Source: Cyanobium sp. FGCU52 (GTDB taxonomy: Bacteria > Cyanobacteriota > Cyanobacteriia > PCC-6307 > Cyanobiaceae). Taken from it: a DNA stretch of 64,000 bases. A model generated the notes under the pieces. It ran no database searches. It was not told the DNA's origin and saw only the letters and a program-made list of their open reading frames with translations. The DNA lies in assembly GCA_024958715.1 (NCBI GenBank), contig JANWUS010000012.1, forward strand, positions 104,232 through 168,231, in the 5' to 3' direction. Within the stretch, counting starts at the first letter, position 1, and each line of letters starts with the position of its first letter. Positions 17,874-26,056 of this stretch are shown here, one piece after another. Both the position numbers and the translations under genes were made by a program.

Positions 17874-18766
17874 GTGGCGTGGAACTCTGCCTCGGCACCG
17901 CCCAGTTCGGCCTGGCCTACGGCGTCACCAACGCCGCTGGCCAGGTGAACCGCTCTGAAGTGGCACGCCTGCTGGCGCTCGCCTCCAGCTCTGCTGTGCG
18001 CTGGCTCGACACCGCCCAGGCCTATGGCGAGGCGGAAACGGTGCTCGGCGCCTGCCTGCCCAACGGCCATCGCTTCACCCTGATCAGCAAGCTGCCGGCC
18101 CAGCCCGCTGACAGTTTCAGCGCCGCCACGGAGCTGGCCTGGGAGGCAGGTCTCCAGCAGAGCCTCAGGCGGCTCGGGTGCTCCAGCCTCGACGGCTTCC
18201 TGCTGCATCAGGCCGCGGATCTGCGCCGCCCCGATGGCGATCGCCTGCTGGCCTGGCTGCAGAGCCTGCGGCAGCGCGGTCTGGTGCGCCGCATCGGCGT
18301 GTCGATCTATGGCGGCGCCGAGCTGGAGCGGCTGCCGCTCGATCAGCTGCAGCTCGTGCAGCTGCCCCTGTCGCTCTACGACCAACGCCCCCTGCAGGAC
18401 GGCACCGTGGCAAGGCTCGAGGGTCAGGGCATCGCCATCCATGCCCGCAGCCTGTACCTGCAGGGACTTCTGCTGGCGCCCGCCGACCAGTGGCCGGCCT
18501 GGATCGATCCGGCCTTCCGCCAGCATCACGCCCGTCTGCAGTCCTGGGCCGCCGCCCATGGCACCAGCCCGCTGGCCCTGGCCCTGGCCTTCGCCAGGCG
18601 CTGCGGCGGTCTCGAGGCCGCCGTGGTGGGGGTCACCCGTGAAGCGGAGCTGGCGGAGCTGCTGCGGCACTGGAACGATCCGGCCGACCCCGGATCGATC
18701 GGGGATCCGGAACGCTGGGCCTGGCCCGAAGGGAATAGTCTCGACCCACGCTGCTGGCCTCGCTGA
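17870..18766 (+). CDS. Aldo/keto reductase family protein
   Basis: 298 residues with a TIM-barrel aldo/keto reductase pattern. LGTAQFGLAYGVTN is at the N-terminus. The catalytic tetrad is Asp and Tyr in LDTAQAYGEAE, Lys in LISKLPAQ and His in GFLLHQA. It reduces or oxidises a carbonyl with NADP(H). Its substrate is unknown, but it is embedded between pseC and the amidotransferase gene with an overlapping start. It therefore probably acts on a sugar intermediate, or prepares a side-chain carbonyl for amination by the class III aminotransferase at 26057. This extra step is not part of the canonical pseudaminic acid route. Confidence 0.88.
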   Translation: MSGVELCLGTAQFGLAYGVTNAAGQVNRSEVARLLALASSSAVRWLDTAQAYGEAETVLGACLPNGHRFTLISKLPAQPADSFSAATELAWEAGLQQSLRRLGCSSLDGFLLHQAADLRRPDGDRLLAWLQSLRQRGLVRRIGVSIYGGAELERLPLDQLQLVQLPLSLYDQRPLQDGTVARLEGQGIAIHARSLYLQGLLLAPADQWPAWIDPAFRQHHARLQSWAAAHGTSPLALALAFARRCGGLEAAVVGVTREAELAELLRHWNDPADPGSIGDPERWAWPEGNSLDPRCWPR

Positions 18767-18773
18767 ACCGTCG

Positions 18774-20018
18774 ATGGGATCTCCCTTCTCCACCACCTTG
18801 AAGCGCTGCAGCCGCTGCTTGCTGCCGGAAACCCACGAGACCCTGGTGCTGGACGAACAGGGTGTCTGCAATGTCTGCCGCGCCCAGGAAGTCAAGGCCG
18901 AGATCAACTGGGCGGAGCGGCTCGACCAACTCGATGCGCTCGTGGCTCAGTACCGCGGCCGCTACCGCTATGACTGCCTGGTGCCGTTCAGCGGCGGCAA
19001 GGACAGCACCTGGACCCTATATTACCTGATGAAGCGCTACCCGGGGCTCAAGCCCCTGGTTGTGCGCTTCAACCATGGTTTCCTGCGCCCCAACCTGCGT
19101 GCCAACTGCGATCGCGTCTTCCGCAAGCTGGGCGTCGATGTGCATGACTTCACCCCCAGCTGGAAGGTGGTGCAGCGGTTGATGCTTCAGGCCTTCCTTG
19201 AGAAGGGCGATTTCTGCTGGCACTGCCACACCGGCATCTTCGCCTACCCGATGCAGGTGGCGATCAAGGAGCAGGTGCCTCTGATCTTCTGGGGCGAACC
19301 CTCGGCTGAATACACCGCTTACTACAATTACGACCAACCCGAACAGGTCGACGAAGAGCGCTTCAATCGCTATGTCAATCTCGGCATCTCTGCCGAGGAC
19401 ATGCTGATCCGCCTTGATGGCTACCTCGAAGAACGCGACCTGGAACCGTTTCGCTACCCAGCTCTAAAGGATCTTCGCCAGCTTGGCTACCGCTCTGTTT
19501 GCCTGGGAAGCTACATCCCCTGGGACGTGAAAATGCAGGTCGAGAAAATCCGAGCCGAGCTGGGCTGGCAGGGTGATCTCGTTGAAAATGTGCCCGGCTC
19601 TTACAACTACGAAAAGATTGAGTGCTGGATGCAGGGGGTCCGCGACTACATCAAGTACATCAAGCGCGGTTACACTCGGCCCACCCACCTCGCGGCGATC
19701 GATCTGCGCAACCAGCGCATCAGCCAGGAGGAGGCGCAGGCGATGATCCGCCAGTTCGAAGGCAGACGCCCGCCCAGCCTTGATCTGTTCCTCGAGTACG
19801 TGGGCCTTGATGAGGAGGAGTTCCACACGATCGCCATGGGCCATCAGGTGTCGCCCTGGCAGTTCGACCCGGCCAGTATCCGTGCCGGTGAGGCCACCCC
19901 CGATTTCGACAGCTGGCAGCGAGGCGATGGCCTCGACCCGGCCGACGCCGAAGCCCAGGTGGGTCGCTGGGCCCAGACCTGCGCCGGTTGCGGCTCCACC
20001 GCCGGCTGCGGCGCTTGA
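18774..20018 (+). CDS. N-acetyl sugar amidotransferase (WbpG/PseA-like)
   Basis: 414 residues from the ATG at 18774; the reading frame is open further upstream but overlaps the reductase. The N-terminal CSRCLLPETHE with a later CNVC resembles a metal-binding knuckle. The ATP-pyrophosphatase P-loop VPFSGGKDST lies near residue 65, and HCHTGIFAYP near 145 is typical of WbpG. The C-terminus has a Cys-rich CAGCGSTAGCG tail. WbpG-type enzymes use ammonia from a HisH/HisF pair to convert an N-acetyl to an N-acetamidino group; PseA makes Pse5Ac7Am in Campylobacter. The hisH- and hisF-like genes follow directly, so the complete amidotransfer module is present. Confidence 0.9.
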   Translation: MGSPFSTTLKRCSRCLLPETHETLVLDEQGVCNVCRAQEVKAEINWAERLDQLDALVAQYRGRYRYDCLVPFSGGKDSTWTLYYLMKRYPGLKPLVVRFNHGFLRPNLRANCDRVFRKLGVDVHDFTPSWKVVQRLMLQAFLEKGDFCWHCHTGIFAYPMQVAIKEQVPLIFWGEPSAEYTAYYNYDQPEQVDEERFNRYVNLGISAEDMLIRLDGYLEERDLEPFRYPALKDLRQLGYRSVCLGSYIPWDVKMQVEKIRAELGWQGDLVENVPGSYNYEKIECWMQGVRDYIKYIKRGYTRPTHLAAIDLRNQRISQEEAQAMIRQFEGRRPPSLDLFLEYVGLDEEEFHTIAMGHQVSPWQFDPASIRAGEATPDFDSWQRGDGLDPADAEAQVGRWAQTCAGCGSTAGCGA

Positions 20019-20689
20019 TGACCAGCGCGCAAGTCCTGGTGATCGAGGCGGGACTGGGGAATCTTGGTTCGGTCTGCGCGGCTCTCGATCGTCTCGGCGT
20101 GCATGCCACTCGCCTTTCCTCTCCGCCGCAGGCTCCCAACGACCCTCCGTTCACCCACCTGCTCCTGCCGGGGGTGGGATCCTTCTCAGCCGGCATGGCC
20201 GCTCTGCGTCAGCGGGGGTGGGTTGACTGGATTCGCGGCAGCTGGCTGCCCACAGGCCGGCCCATGCTGGGCATCTGCCTGGGTATGCAACTCCTGGCCA
20301 GCCGCGGCTTCGAGGGCAGTGCCAGCGGCGAACCGATCCCCGGCCTTGACCTGATCCCTGGCGATGTCACCCAGCTGCTGGTGGGGCCCGATCTGGTTCT
20401 GCCGCATGTGGGCTGGAACAGCCTGAGCTGGCTCCATCCGCAACTACCCCTGGCGGCAGGCTTTCCCCAGGCAGGAGACGTCTATTTCGTCCACAGCTAC
20501 TCCTTCGCTCCATCCCTGAGCCAGCAGGCGCTGGCCACATGTGACTACGGAGTCACCTTCACGGCCGTGGTGGGCGATCCCGCCACCAACGTCTGGGGGA
20601 TGCAGTTCCACCCGGAGAAGAGTCAGAAACTGGGTCGCGGGCTGCTGCAGAACTTCCTCTCCCTTCCTCCATGCTCAAACGTCGCCTGA
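20018..20689 (+). CDS. HisH-like glutamine amidotransferase (sugar amidination)
   Basis: 223 residues, class I glutamine amidotransferase. The nucleophile Cys87 lies in GICLGMQ, and the His and Glu of the triad are in QFHPEKS near the C-terminus. PGVGSFSAGM resembles the HisH oxyanion strand. The ATG overlaps the previous stop (TGATG), and the 3' end overlaps the HisF-like gene by 19 bases. In histidine synthesis HisH feeds ammonia to HisF. Here the flanking WbpG-like gene and the absence of other his genes indicate the paralogous role of generating ammonia for sugar amidination. Confidence 0.9.
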   Translation: MTSAQVLVIEAGLGNLGSVCAALDRLGVHATRLSSPPQAPNDPPFTHLLLPGVGSFSAGMAALRQRGWVDWIRGSWLPTGRPMLGICLGMQLLASRGFEGSASGEPIPGLDLIPGDVTQLLVGPDLVLPHVGWNSLSWLHPQLPLAAGFPQAGDVYFVHSYSFAPSLSQQALATCDYGVTFTAVVGDPATNVWGMQFHPEKSQKLGRGLLQNFLSLPPCSNVA

Positions 20690-21456
20690 TCCCCAAGCTG
20701 CAGCTCGCACTGCAGGGCAGCTTCCGCGGCCCCAGAGCGGTGCTGGTGGTGACCCGCCAGTTCGCCAATCGCAGGGCGATCGGCGACCCCCTCTCCCAGG
20801 CCAAGATCTATGAAGCCCAGCTGGCCGATGAACTGGTGCTGGTGGACCTGGAGCGCAGCGAAGCGAGCTGGCCCGTGCTGCTCGACACCCTCACCGCCAT
20901 GGCCGAAGCCCTGGCCACACCCCTGGCGGTGGGAGGCGGCATCCGCAGCTTCGATCAGGTGCAGCAACTGCTCGACCGCGGCGCCGACAAGGTGGTGCTC
21001 AACAGTGGGGCACTGGCTCAGCCCGATCTGATCGACCGGGTGGCGGCCGCTTATGGCGCCCAGTGCGTGGTGCTCAGCCTCGATGCGCGGCCGGATGGCG
21101 ATCTGGGCTGGCAGGTGTTCGGCCAGGGAGGAACCCAGGCCAGCGGACGGCCTGCCGTGGCCTGGGCGCGCGAAGCGGCGGAGCGGGGCGCCGGGGAACT
21201 GCTGATCACCGCCATCGATCGCGATGGCGAGGGTGGAGGCCTCGATACGGTTCTGATCCAGGCTCTGCACGCGGCCGTCAGGGTTCCCGTGATCGGGGCC
21301 GGGGGCTGCGGTCGCGCCGAGCACTTCGTAGCCGGTTATCAGGCCGGTGCCGCCGCCGTAGCCGCCGGCACCTTCTTCTGCCAGCGAGATCAGAATCCGA
21401 TGCAGTGCCGCTCCCATATCCGCAACGCAGGCCTGCCGATCCGACTGGAACAATGA
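20671..21456 (+). CDS. HisF-like TIM-barrel partner of the WbpG amidotransferase
   Basis: 261 residues. The HisF fold is clear: AVGGGIRSFDQ near residue 87, LITAIDRDG, and IGAGGCGRAEHF. The N-terminal catalytic Asp of true HisF (IPCLDV) is replaced; here the segment reads LIPKLQLA. The second catalytic Asp remains in VLSLDARP. Loss of the first Asp argues against imidazole-glycerol-phosphate synthesis and for use of the barrel as an ammonia channel in sugar amidotransfer. It overlaps its HisH partner by 19 bases and the GNAT gene by four. Confidence 0.88.
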   Translation: MLKRRLIPKLQLALQGSFRGPRAVLVVTRQFANRRAIGDPLSQAKIYEAQLADELVLVDLERSEASWPVLLDTLTAMAEALATPLAVGGGIRSFDQVQQLLDRGADKVVLNSGALAQPDLIDRVAAAYGAQCVVLSLDARPDGDLGWQVFGQGGTQASGRPAVAWAREAAERGAGELLITAIDRDGEGGGLDTVLIQALHAAVRVPVIGAGGCGRAEHFVAGYQAGAAAVAAGTFFCQRDQNPMQCRSHIRNAGLPIRLEQ

Positions 21457-22019
21457 CACGCCTGCTCAGTGCCCGCCTGTTGCTGCGGCCCGTGGCCGAG
21501 GCCGACATCAACCCAACCTATGTGGCCTGGCTGAACGATCCGGACGTGAATGCCTTCCTGGAAACCCGCTTCCAGCGTCAGACCCTCGAATCGGTGCGGG
21601 CCTACTGGCAGGATCACGGAAACGCCCCCGCCAGCCCCTGGTGGGCGATCTGCCGGCGCGATCAGCAGGACCGCCACATCGGCAACATCAAGCTGGGGCC
21701 GATCCACCCGATCCACCGGCGGGCCGACATCAGTCTGTTCCTCGGCGATCGCGGCTGCTGGGGGCTCGGCTTCGCTTCTGAGGCCATCGCCCTGGTGCGC
21801 GACTGGGCCTTTCAGCAACTGGGCTTGCACAAACTCTGCGCCGGACTCTATGCCGACAACATCGGCAGCCTCAGGGCTTTTGAGAAGTGTGGCTTTCGCC
21901 TAGAGGGTACTCTGCGCAGTGAGGCTCAATTGGACACAGACAGGCGCACCGACGTGCTGCGCCTGGGTCTTCTGGCCAGTGAGGCCACTGCCTCCTCAAC
22001 TCCGGACCCTGCGGCATGA
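21453..22019 (+). CDS. pseH: GNAT acetyltransferase, PseH-like
   Basis: 188 residues from the ATG at 21453, which overlaps the HisF-like stop. It begins RLLLRPVAEADI and has YVAWLNDPDVNAFL. The acetyl-CoA binding region is GCWGLGFASEAI near residue 108, and C-terminal NIGSLRAFEKCGF matches the RimJ/PseH type. PseH acetylates the 4-amino group of the PseC product. Two GNAT domains occur in this operon (the second is fused to PseG at 27386), so which one performs the PseH step is open. This one is the better match to stand-alone PseH proteins. Confidence 0.78.
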   Translation: MTRLLSARLLLRPVAEADINPTYVAWLNDPDVNAFLETRFQRQTLESVRAYWQDHGNAPASPWWAICRRDQQDRHIGNIKLGPIHPIHRRADISLFLGDRGCWGLGFASEAIALVRDWAFQQLGLHKLCAGLYADNIGSLRAFEKCGFRLEGTLRSEAQLDTDRRTDVLRLGLLASEATASSTPDPAA

Positions 22020-23062
22020 GCACAACCCTTTACCCCATCCCCGTCGGCCCCAGCAATGCCCAACTGGTTACCGGATTCATTCAACGCTGCAGGCAGGCTG
22101 ATTATGACTTCTGCCCATCAGATCCCACCGCGTCTGAGCCAGCGTCGCTGCGCTTCTATCACGTTCCCAGAACAGGTGGCACTCGCTTTTCACTCCCGAT
22201 CAGACTCGCACTTGAAGCGCTTGCATCCGGCACCGACAACCCTCTGATTGCCCAACTGTTCGAAAGCTCCATCCCGCCATTTCCAACGAGATCATGTTCT
22301 GGCGGGGTACAGGATCTTCACGGCGCCGCCGACCTGGGCATGTCGCTGTTCGCATGGGAATGGCAACGGCCCTACGGCGTGCATCACAAGCTGAATCTCG
22401 CGGCCTCTGCCCCGCCCCTCGCCAGTGCCACCATCCTCCGTCATCCCGAGCAGCGCTTGCGTTCCGCGCTGATCAGCATTTGGCTCCATCACGGCCAGAA
22501 CACCAGCTCTGCCCTGGAGTCCATCGCTCAATCTCACCCCATCCTTGACAATCCAATCACCCGTCTGTTCAGCGGCAACTCGCAACTCACCCAGCGGCTC
22601 CAACCAGGCGATGTCGACGCTGCAATCACTGCTCTCTCAGAGCTTGACCACTGCCTGCACCAAACAAACTTTTCCCCTATCCGCAGGCTGCAGCAGAGTT
22701 TCATCAGCGGGAACCGCCTTCCAAACCTGCTGATTCCTGCCTATATCAACAAGACACCTGTACAGATAGAGGAGAACATCCTTTCCGACCTTGAGCGAGT
22801 CAGCGTAGAGGCAGGCCACAATCGCTGGGACGAGCAGCTCTATGACCGCTTCATCCAGGCATATCCGCCCGACCTCGAACCCGCCAGCTTCAGCATCAAT
22901 GCGCTGCATCCTCTCACGTTTATTCTCCCCATTCATTCGTGTTTGAAGCAGGAAGCTTCCTTTTCTGAATCCCTCCAGATCGTCAGAACACTGGATTTGC
23001 TGCTCGGCCGAGTCGATGTGCCGACCCAAGACGCCTCAACGACTCTCACCTCAGAAGCCTGA
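22016..23062 (+). CDS. Sulfotransferase-like protein (P-loop HVPRTGGT)
   Basis: 348 residues, overlapping the GNAT gene by four bases. The motif FYHVPRTGGTRF at residues 47-58 resembles the 5'-PAPS-binding P-loop HIPKTGGT of carbohydrate sulfotransferases. TILRHPEQRLRSA, about 90 residues later, resembles the 3'-phosphate-binding element LRDPVERLIS. The rest has no motif I recognise. Inside a nonulosonate operon it could sulfate the sugar or the glycan carrying it. The usual Lys of the P-loop is Arg here, which could reduce or alter activity. Assignment rests on the two motifs only. Confidence 0.6.
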   Translation: MSTTLYPIPVGPSNAQLVTGFIQRCRQADYDFCPSDPTASEPASLRFYHVPRTGGTRFSLPIRLALEALASGTDNPLIAQLFESSIPPFPTRSCSGGVQDLHGAADLGMSLFAWEWQRPYGVHHKLNLAASAPPLASATILRHPEQRLRSALISIWLHHGQNTSSALESIAQSHPILDNPITRLFSGNSQLTQRLQPGDVDAAITALSELDHCLHQTNFSPIRRLQQSFISGNRLPNLLIPAYINKTPVQIEENILSDLERVSVEAGHNRWDEQLYDRFIQAYPPDLEPASFSINALHPLTFILPIHSCLKQEASFSESLQIVRTLDLLLGRVDVPTQDASTTLTSEA

Positions 23063-23063
23063 T

Positions 23064-23825
23064 ATGTCCACCCTCGCTATCCTTCAGGCCCGCACCAGCT
23101 CCAGCCGCCTGCCTGGCAAGGTGCTCATGCCCATCCTTGGGCAACCGATGATCCTGCATCAACTGGATCGGGTCTGCCGTGCCAAAAGCCTTGATCAAGT
23201 GGTTCTGGCCACCTCCAGTGACGCCACGGATGACGAGCTCGCCCGAGTTGTGGCCAATGCTGGATACCTGGTGTTCCGCGGTGACCTGCACGATGTGCTG
23301 GCACGCTTCCAGGCCTGCGCGGACGCCCATCCCTGCTCCACTGTGGTACGCCTCACGGGTGATTGCCCCCTCAGTGATCCCGGCGTGATCGACGAACTGT
23401 TGGAAGCCTTCCACAACCACGGTTGGGACTACCTCAGCAACTCTGCCGATGCGCTGGCGCTCACCGTCCCAGATGGCTGCGATGTGGAGGTGTTCCGTAG
23501 AGAGTTGCTTGATCTTGCTGCCAGTAGAGCCACTCTTCCCTCCGAGCGAGAGCATGTCACGCCCTGGATGCGCCGGCCGGAGCTGGGGCTTCGCTCTGGC
23601 CACTATTGCCATCGCCAACCCCGTCAGTTTTTTCGTCTGACGGTTGATGATCCTAAGGACTTTGATCTGGTTAACGCGATCTTCCAGGCTCTGTACCCGA
23701 GCGATCCGACATTCACCATCGACGCTGCGATCACGTTTCTACAGCAGCACCCCACGTTGGCCTCCAGCAATAGCGAGACAGTGCGCAATGAAGGATACCT
23801 CAGGTCGTTGGATGCCGAGCTCTGA
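23064..23825 (+). CDS. spsF: SpsF-type cytidylyltransferase (candidate CMP-nonulosonate synthetase)
   Basis: 253 residues from the ATG at 23064, two bases after the previous stop. The N-terminus ILQARTSSSRLPGKVL is the nucleotidyltransferase signature of SpsF/NeuA-like enzymes. VVRLTGDCPLSDP carries the metal-binding Asp, and FRLTVDDPKDFDLV is typical of SpsF. In spore-coat and nonulosonate clusters this family accompanies PseG/SpsG and PseI/SpsE. It is the only nucleotidyltransferase in the operon, so it probably activates the final sugar as CMP-NulO; a canonical PseF is not seen. Last gene before a 511-base break containing a hairpin. Confidence 0.85.
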   Translation: MSTLAILQARTSSSRLPGKVLMPILGQPMILHQLDRVCRAKSLDQVVLATSSDATDDELARVVANAGYLVFRGDLHDVLARFQACADAHPCSTVVRLTGDCPLSDPGVIDELLEAFHNHGWDYLSNSADALALTVPDGCDVEVFRRELLDLAASRATLPSEREHVTPWMRRPELGLRSGHYCHRQPRQFFRLTVDDPKDFDLVNAIFQALYPSDPTFTIDAAITFLQQHPTLASSNSETVRNEGYLRSLDAEL

Positions 23826-23881
23826 TCCTGATCCGCCACTGCCTAGAAATTTGTTTCCGAGAGAACCCCAGCAGGCGACCT

Positions 23882-23919
23882 GACCCGTCGTACGGCAGCG
23901 CTCAGCGGTACGACGGGTC
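23882..23919 (+). terminator. Hairpin terminator after spsF
   Basis: Perfect 12-bp stem GACCCGTCGTAC / GTACGACGGGTC with a 14-base loop, 56 bases after the spsF stop. The following tract (GCATCCTTTCC) has only a short T run, so termination may be partial. It ends the first part of the Pse-type operon. Confidence 0.6.
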
Positions 23920-23994
23920 GCATCCTTTCCAGCTGGGCGTGGCGCGAAAAGGTCAGTGATCGGGGCTCGCTGCTGTGGCGAGGGCCGTGGCTCT

Positions 23995-24120
23995 TCATCC
24001 AGTCGCCGCCAGCAGCACCTGTTGCTGTGATCGCCGGTAGCGGAACAACTTGAGCCGGTGGTGCATAAGCGCGATCAGGTGCCATTCGCCAACACAACCA
24101 AGAAGTTCACAGACAACAAT
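23995..24120 (-). pseudogene. C-terminal relic of an IS5/IS1182-type transposase
   Basis: The minus strand reads GEWHLIALMHHRLKLFR followed by about 14 further residues and a stop at 23995-23997. This resembles the conserved C-terminal end of IS5/IS1182-type DDE transposases (GEW-LI---HNLLKL). Upstream the frame extends only a few codons before similarity ends, so just the tail remains. It marks a past insertion between spsF and the protease gene. Confidence 0.5.
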
Positions 24121-24324
24121 GCCAGCTCTCCTCTACAGTGGAATCCAACCCAAGATCCATGGCCCGCCACGGGGGGCGCAAGCCCGCTCCACGCCCAGAA
24201 TCCACCCTGCATCCAAAGACTTGACATCCAAGGGACGGAAAAATTGCTACAGCGTGCCCATTAAAAGTCACGAGTCGCGCACCTGCTAAACAACCCTCAG
24301 CACCGTAAATCAAAGGCAAAGCCC

Positions 24325-24330
24325 AAGGAG
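24325..24330 (+). promoter_or_regulatory. Shine-Dalgarno AAGGAG before the metalloprotease
   Basis: AAGGAG sits six bases upstream of the ATG at 24337 and supports that start. Most neighbouring genes rely on stop/start overlaps instead, so this gene looks independently translated. Confidence 0.7.
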
Positions 24331-24336
24331 ATCAAA

Positions 24337-25983
24337 ATGCTCGAAACACGCCATCTGAAAAACGAAACGATAATCAATCAACTTGGCACAGCAACAGCGG
24401 GCCGAAACATAAAGGTCTTCATCGACAGATATGGATCATCAACAAGTTACGATGGAATCGCGGTTGATGCATTAAATATCGAAGACTTCAGATTTGGGTA
24501 CTATACACAGGCAATCAACAGGCTCGATTCTTTTATTGAACTCGACTTCACCTTTGTAAGCAGCAAGAGCGAATCTGATATAAGCGTCATGCTTCACTAC
24601 GCAGCAGCGCCAGGCAAGTTCTATGCCGGAGAGTGTGCTTACAACTTCGACTGGCTTTACTACGACTGGAATCGCCAGCAGTGGATTGGCGACCCAAATT
24701 TCGAGATTTCCATAACCACACAATCCGAACAGCGAGACCTGGGGTCAAATTGGTGGCAGGCTGTCTTCCTGCACGAGTTTGGACATGCGCTAGGACTTGA
24801 GCATCCGTTTGATCCCGATGATGGGGATTGGATCGGCGACACGTCCAACCCGACCGTCGATACAACTGTCATGGCTTATGGCCAACCATCGGTGTGGGGG
24901 GAATACCCAAGCTTTTACAAAGACATAGATCTTCTTGCATTGACAGAAGCCTGGGGACGCGAATCTGGAGCGGTCGTCGACACCATGCCCTGGCCTCCGG
25001 GAGACCTGAATGGCGGAAGTCCTGCCCCAACCCATGAGTTCGAAGCTCTTACAGGCAGGATCAACGAAGGCCTCAAGCTCAATGTCAGAGTCACTACCGA
25101 AAACGCTCCAGCCGGTCAAAGACTGTATTGGTCTTATTCGGGAGTAGGAATTGATTCGTCGGACTTTGTTTTCAGCAACCAGTCGGTTGATCAGCAGAGT
25201 GTCCAGCTCCAGCCGGATGGTACGGCCATGATTGCGATCCAGATCAGAAACGACTTTGTCAGCGAAGGCGATGAGACCCTGTTGCTCTCCTTCTTTGCCG
25301 ACGCCGGTCGTACTCAGCCTATTGGGGATACCCAGAAAGTGCTCATCCGCGACACCTCTAACCTGATACCAAGCAGCAATTATTTGCTTGCCAAGTACAA
25401 CAGCGTCAGCTCAGGCAAGGTTTACCCTGATCTTATTACTAACTATAAGTTTGCCCGTTTGCCCGAAGGGCTAATCGGCCTCAAGGGCCCTGGCACTGGC
25501 GGCAACGTCGATGGGCGCTTCGACAGGCTCGTCAGCGATTCGCTGACCATTCGTTTTGCCGACCAGGTGCAATTCACTTACAAGGAGCTCGAGTCCGTCT
25601 TTGATCAGGTCAAAGGCTTTGACGACATCACCGGTCAGGTTTTCAGATTATACAACGCAGCCTTCAAGCGCATCCCCGATGCGGCGGGCTTTCAGTACTG
25701 GAACCAAATCAACGAAAGCCGAAGGGCCACGTTAGCGCAGACGGCGTTCTACTTCACGCAGGCGCCAGAATTCATCTCTCGTTATGGCGCGAATCCTTCC
25801 ACCCAGACGTTCGTGACTGGAATGTATAATAACATTCTGGGCCGTGATCCAGATACGGTCGGCCTCGCCTTCTGGGATGCCGCTCTCTCCTCGGGGCGGC
25901 TGGACAAGGCAGGCGTCCTGCTGGAGTTCTCCCAGTCGGCTGAGAACAAGCAACTCTTCAGTGAGGCCACCGGCCTGGGGTGA
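24337..25983 (+). CDS. Secreted zinc metalloprotease (matrixin/serralysin-like) with C-terminal DUF4214
   Basis: 548 residues. The metzincin zinc site HEFGHALGLEH covers residues 146-156, and VMAYG with Met179 supplies the Met-turn. A Calx-beta-like domain (about 235-350, FVSEGDETLLLSF) follows. The C-terminal 150 residues contain DUF4214 repeats: YNAAFKRIPDAAGFQYW and MYNNILGRDPDTVGLAFW. No Sec signal peptide is seen; proteases of this type leave through type I systems using C-terminal signals. It shares the DUF4214 module with the surface protein at 6011, so both may use the same exporter. Possible roles are maturation or turnover of that surface layer. Its own ribosome-binding site and AT-rich 5' end suggest recent insertion. 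Confidence 0.87.
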   Translation: MLETRHLKNETIINQLGTATAGRNIKVFIDRYGSSTSYDGIAVDALNIEDFRFGYYTQAINRLDSFIELDFTFVSSKSESDISVMLHYAAAPGKFYAGECAYNFDWLYYDWNRQQWIGDPNFEISITTQSEQRDLGSNWWQAVFLHEFGHALGLEHPFDPDDGDWIGDTSNPTVDTTVMAYGQPSVWGEYPSFYKDIDLLALTEAWGRESGAVVDTMPWPPGDLNGGSPAPTHEFEALTGRINEGLKLNVRVTTENAPAGQRLYWSYSGVGIDSSDFVFSNQSVDQQSVQLQPDGTAMIAIQIRNDFVSEGDETLLLSFFADAGRTQPIGDTQKVLIRDTSNLIPSSNYLLAKYNSVSSGKVYPDLITNYKFARLPEGLIGLKGPGTGGNVDGRFDRLVSDSLTIRFADQVQFTYKELESVFDQVKGFDDITGQVFRLYNAAFKRIPDAAGFQYWNQINESRRATLAQTAFYFTQAPEFISRYGANPSTQTFVTGMYNNILGRDPDTVGLAFWDAALSSGRLDKAGVLLEFSQSAENKQLFSEATGLG

Positions 25984-26056
25984 ACGGAGCCGCCATTGCC
26001 GTGGCAGACAGCTCGCCTCATCCACCCCTCGCCGGGTACTTGCTGCGCTTTCCGCG

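Larger units (their letters stand above)
23826..24336. other. Intergenic break in the sugar operon: hairpin, transposase relic, upstream region of protease
   Basis: 511 bases without an intact gene. It holds the hairpin at 23882-23919 and a transposase C-terminal relic on the minus strand (23995-24120). From about 24110 the DNA becomes AT-richer and leads to a good Shine-Dalgarno sequence. The change in composition suggests that the protease gene or its regulatory region was inserted here. Confidence 0.6.

Noticed and set aside
20018..21456. Histidine biosynthesis hisH/hisF
   Set aside because: Neighbouring WbpG-like gene, loss of HisF catalytic Asp, and absence of other his genes point to sugar amidination.
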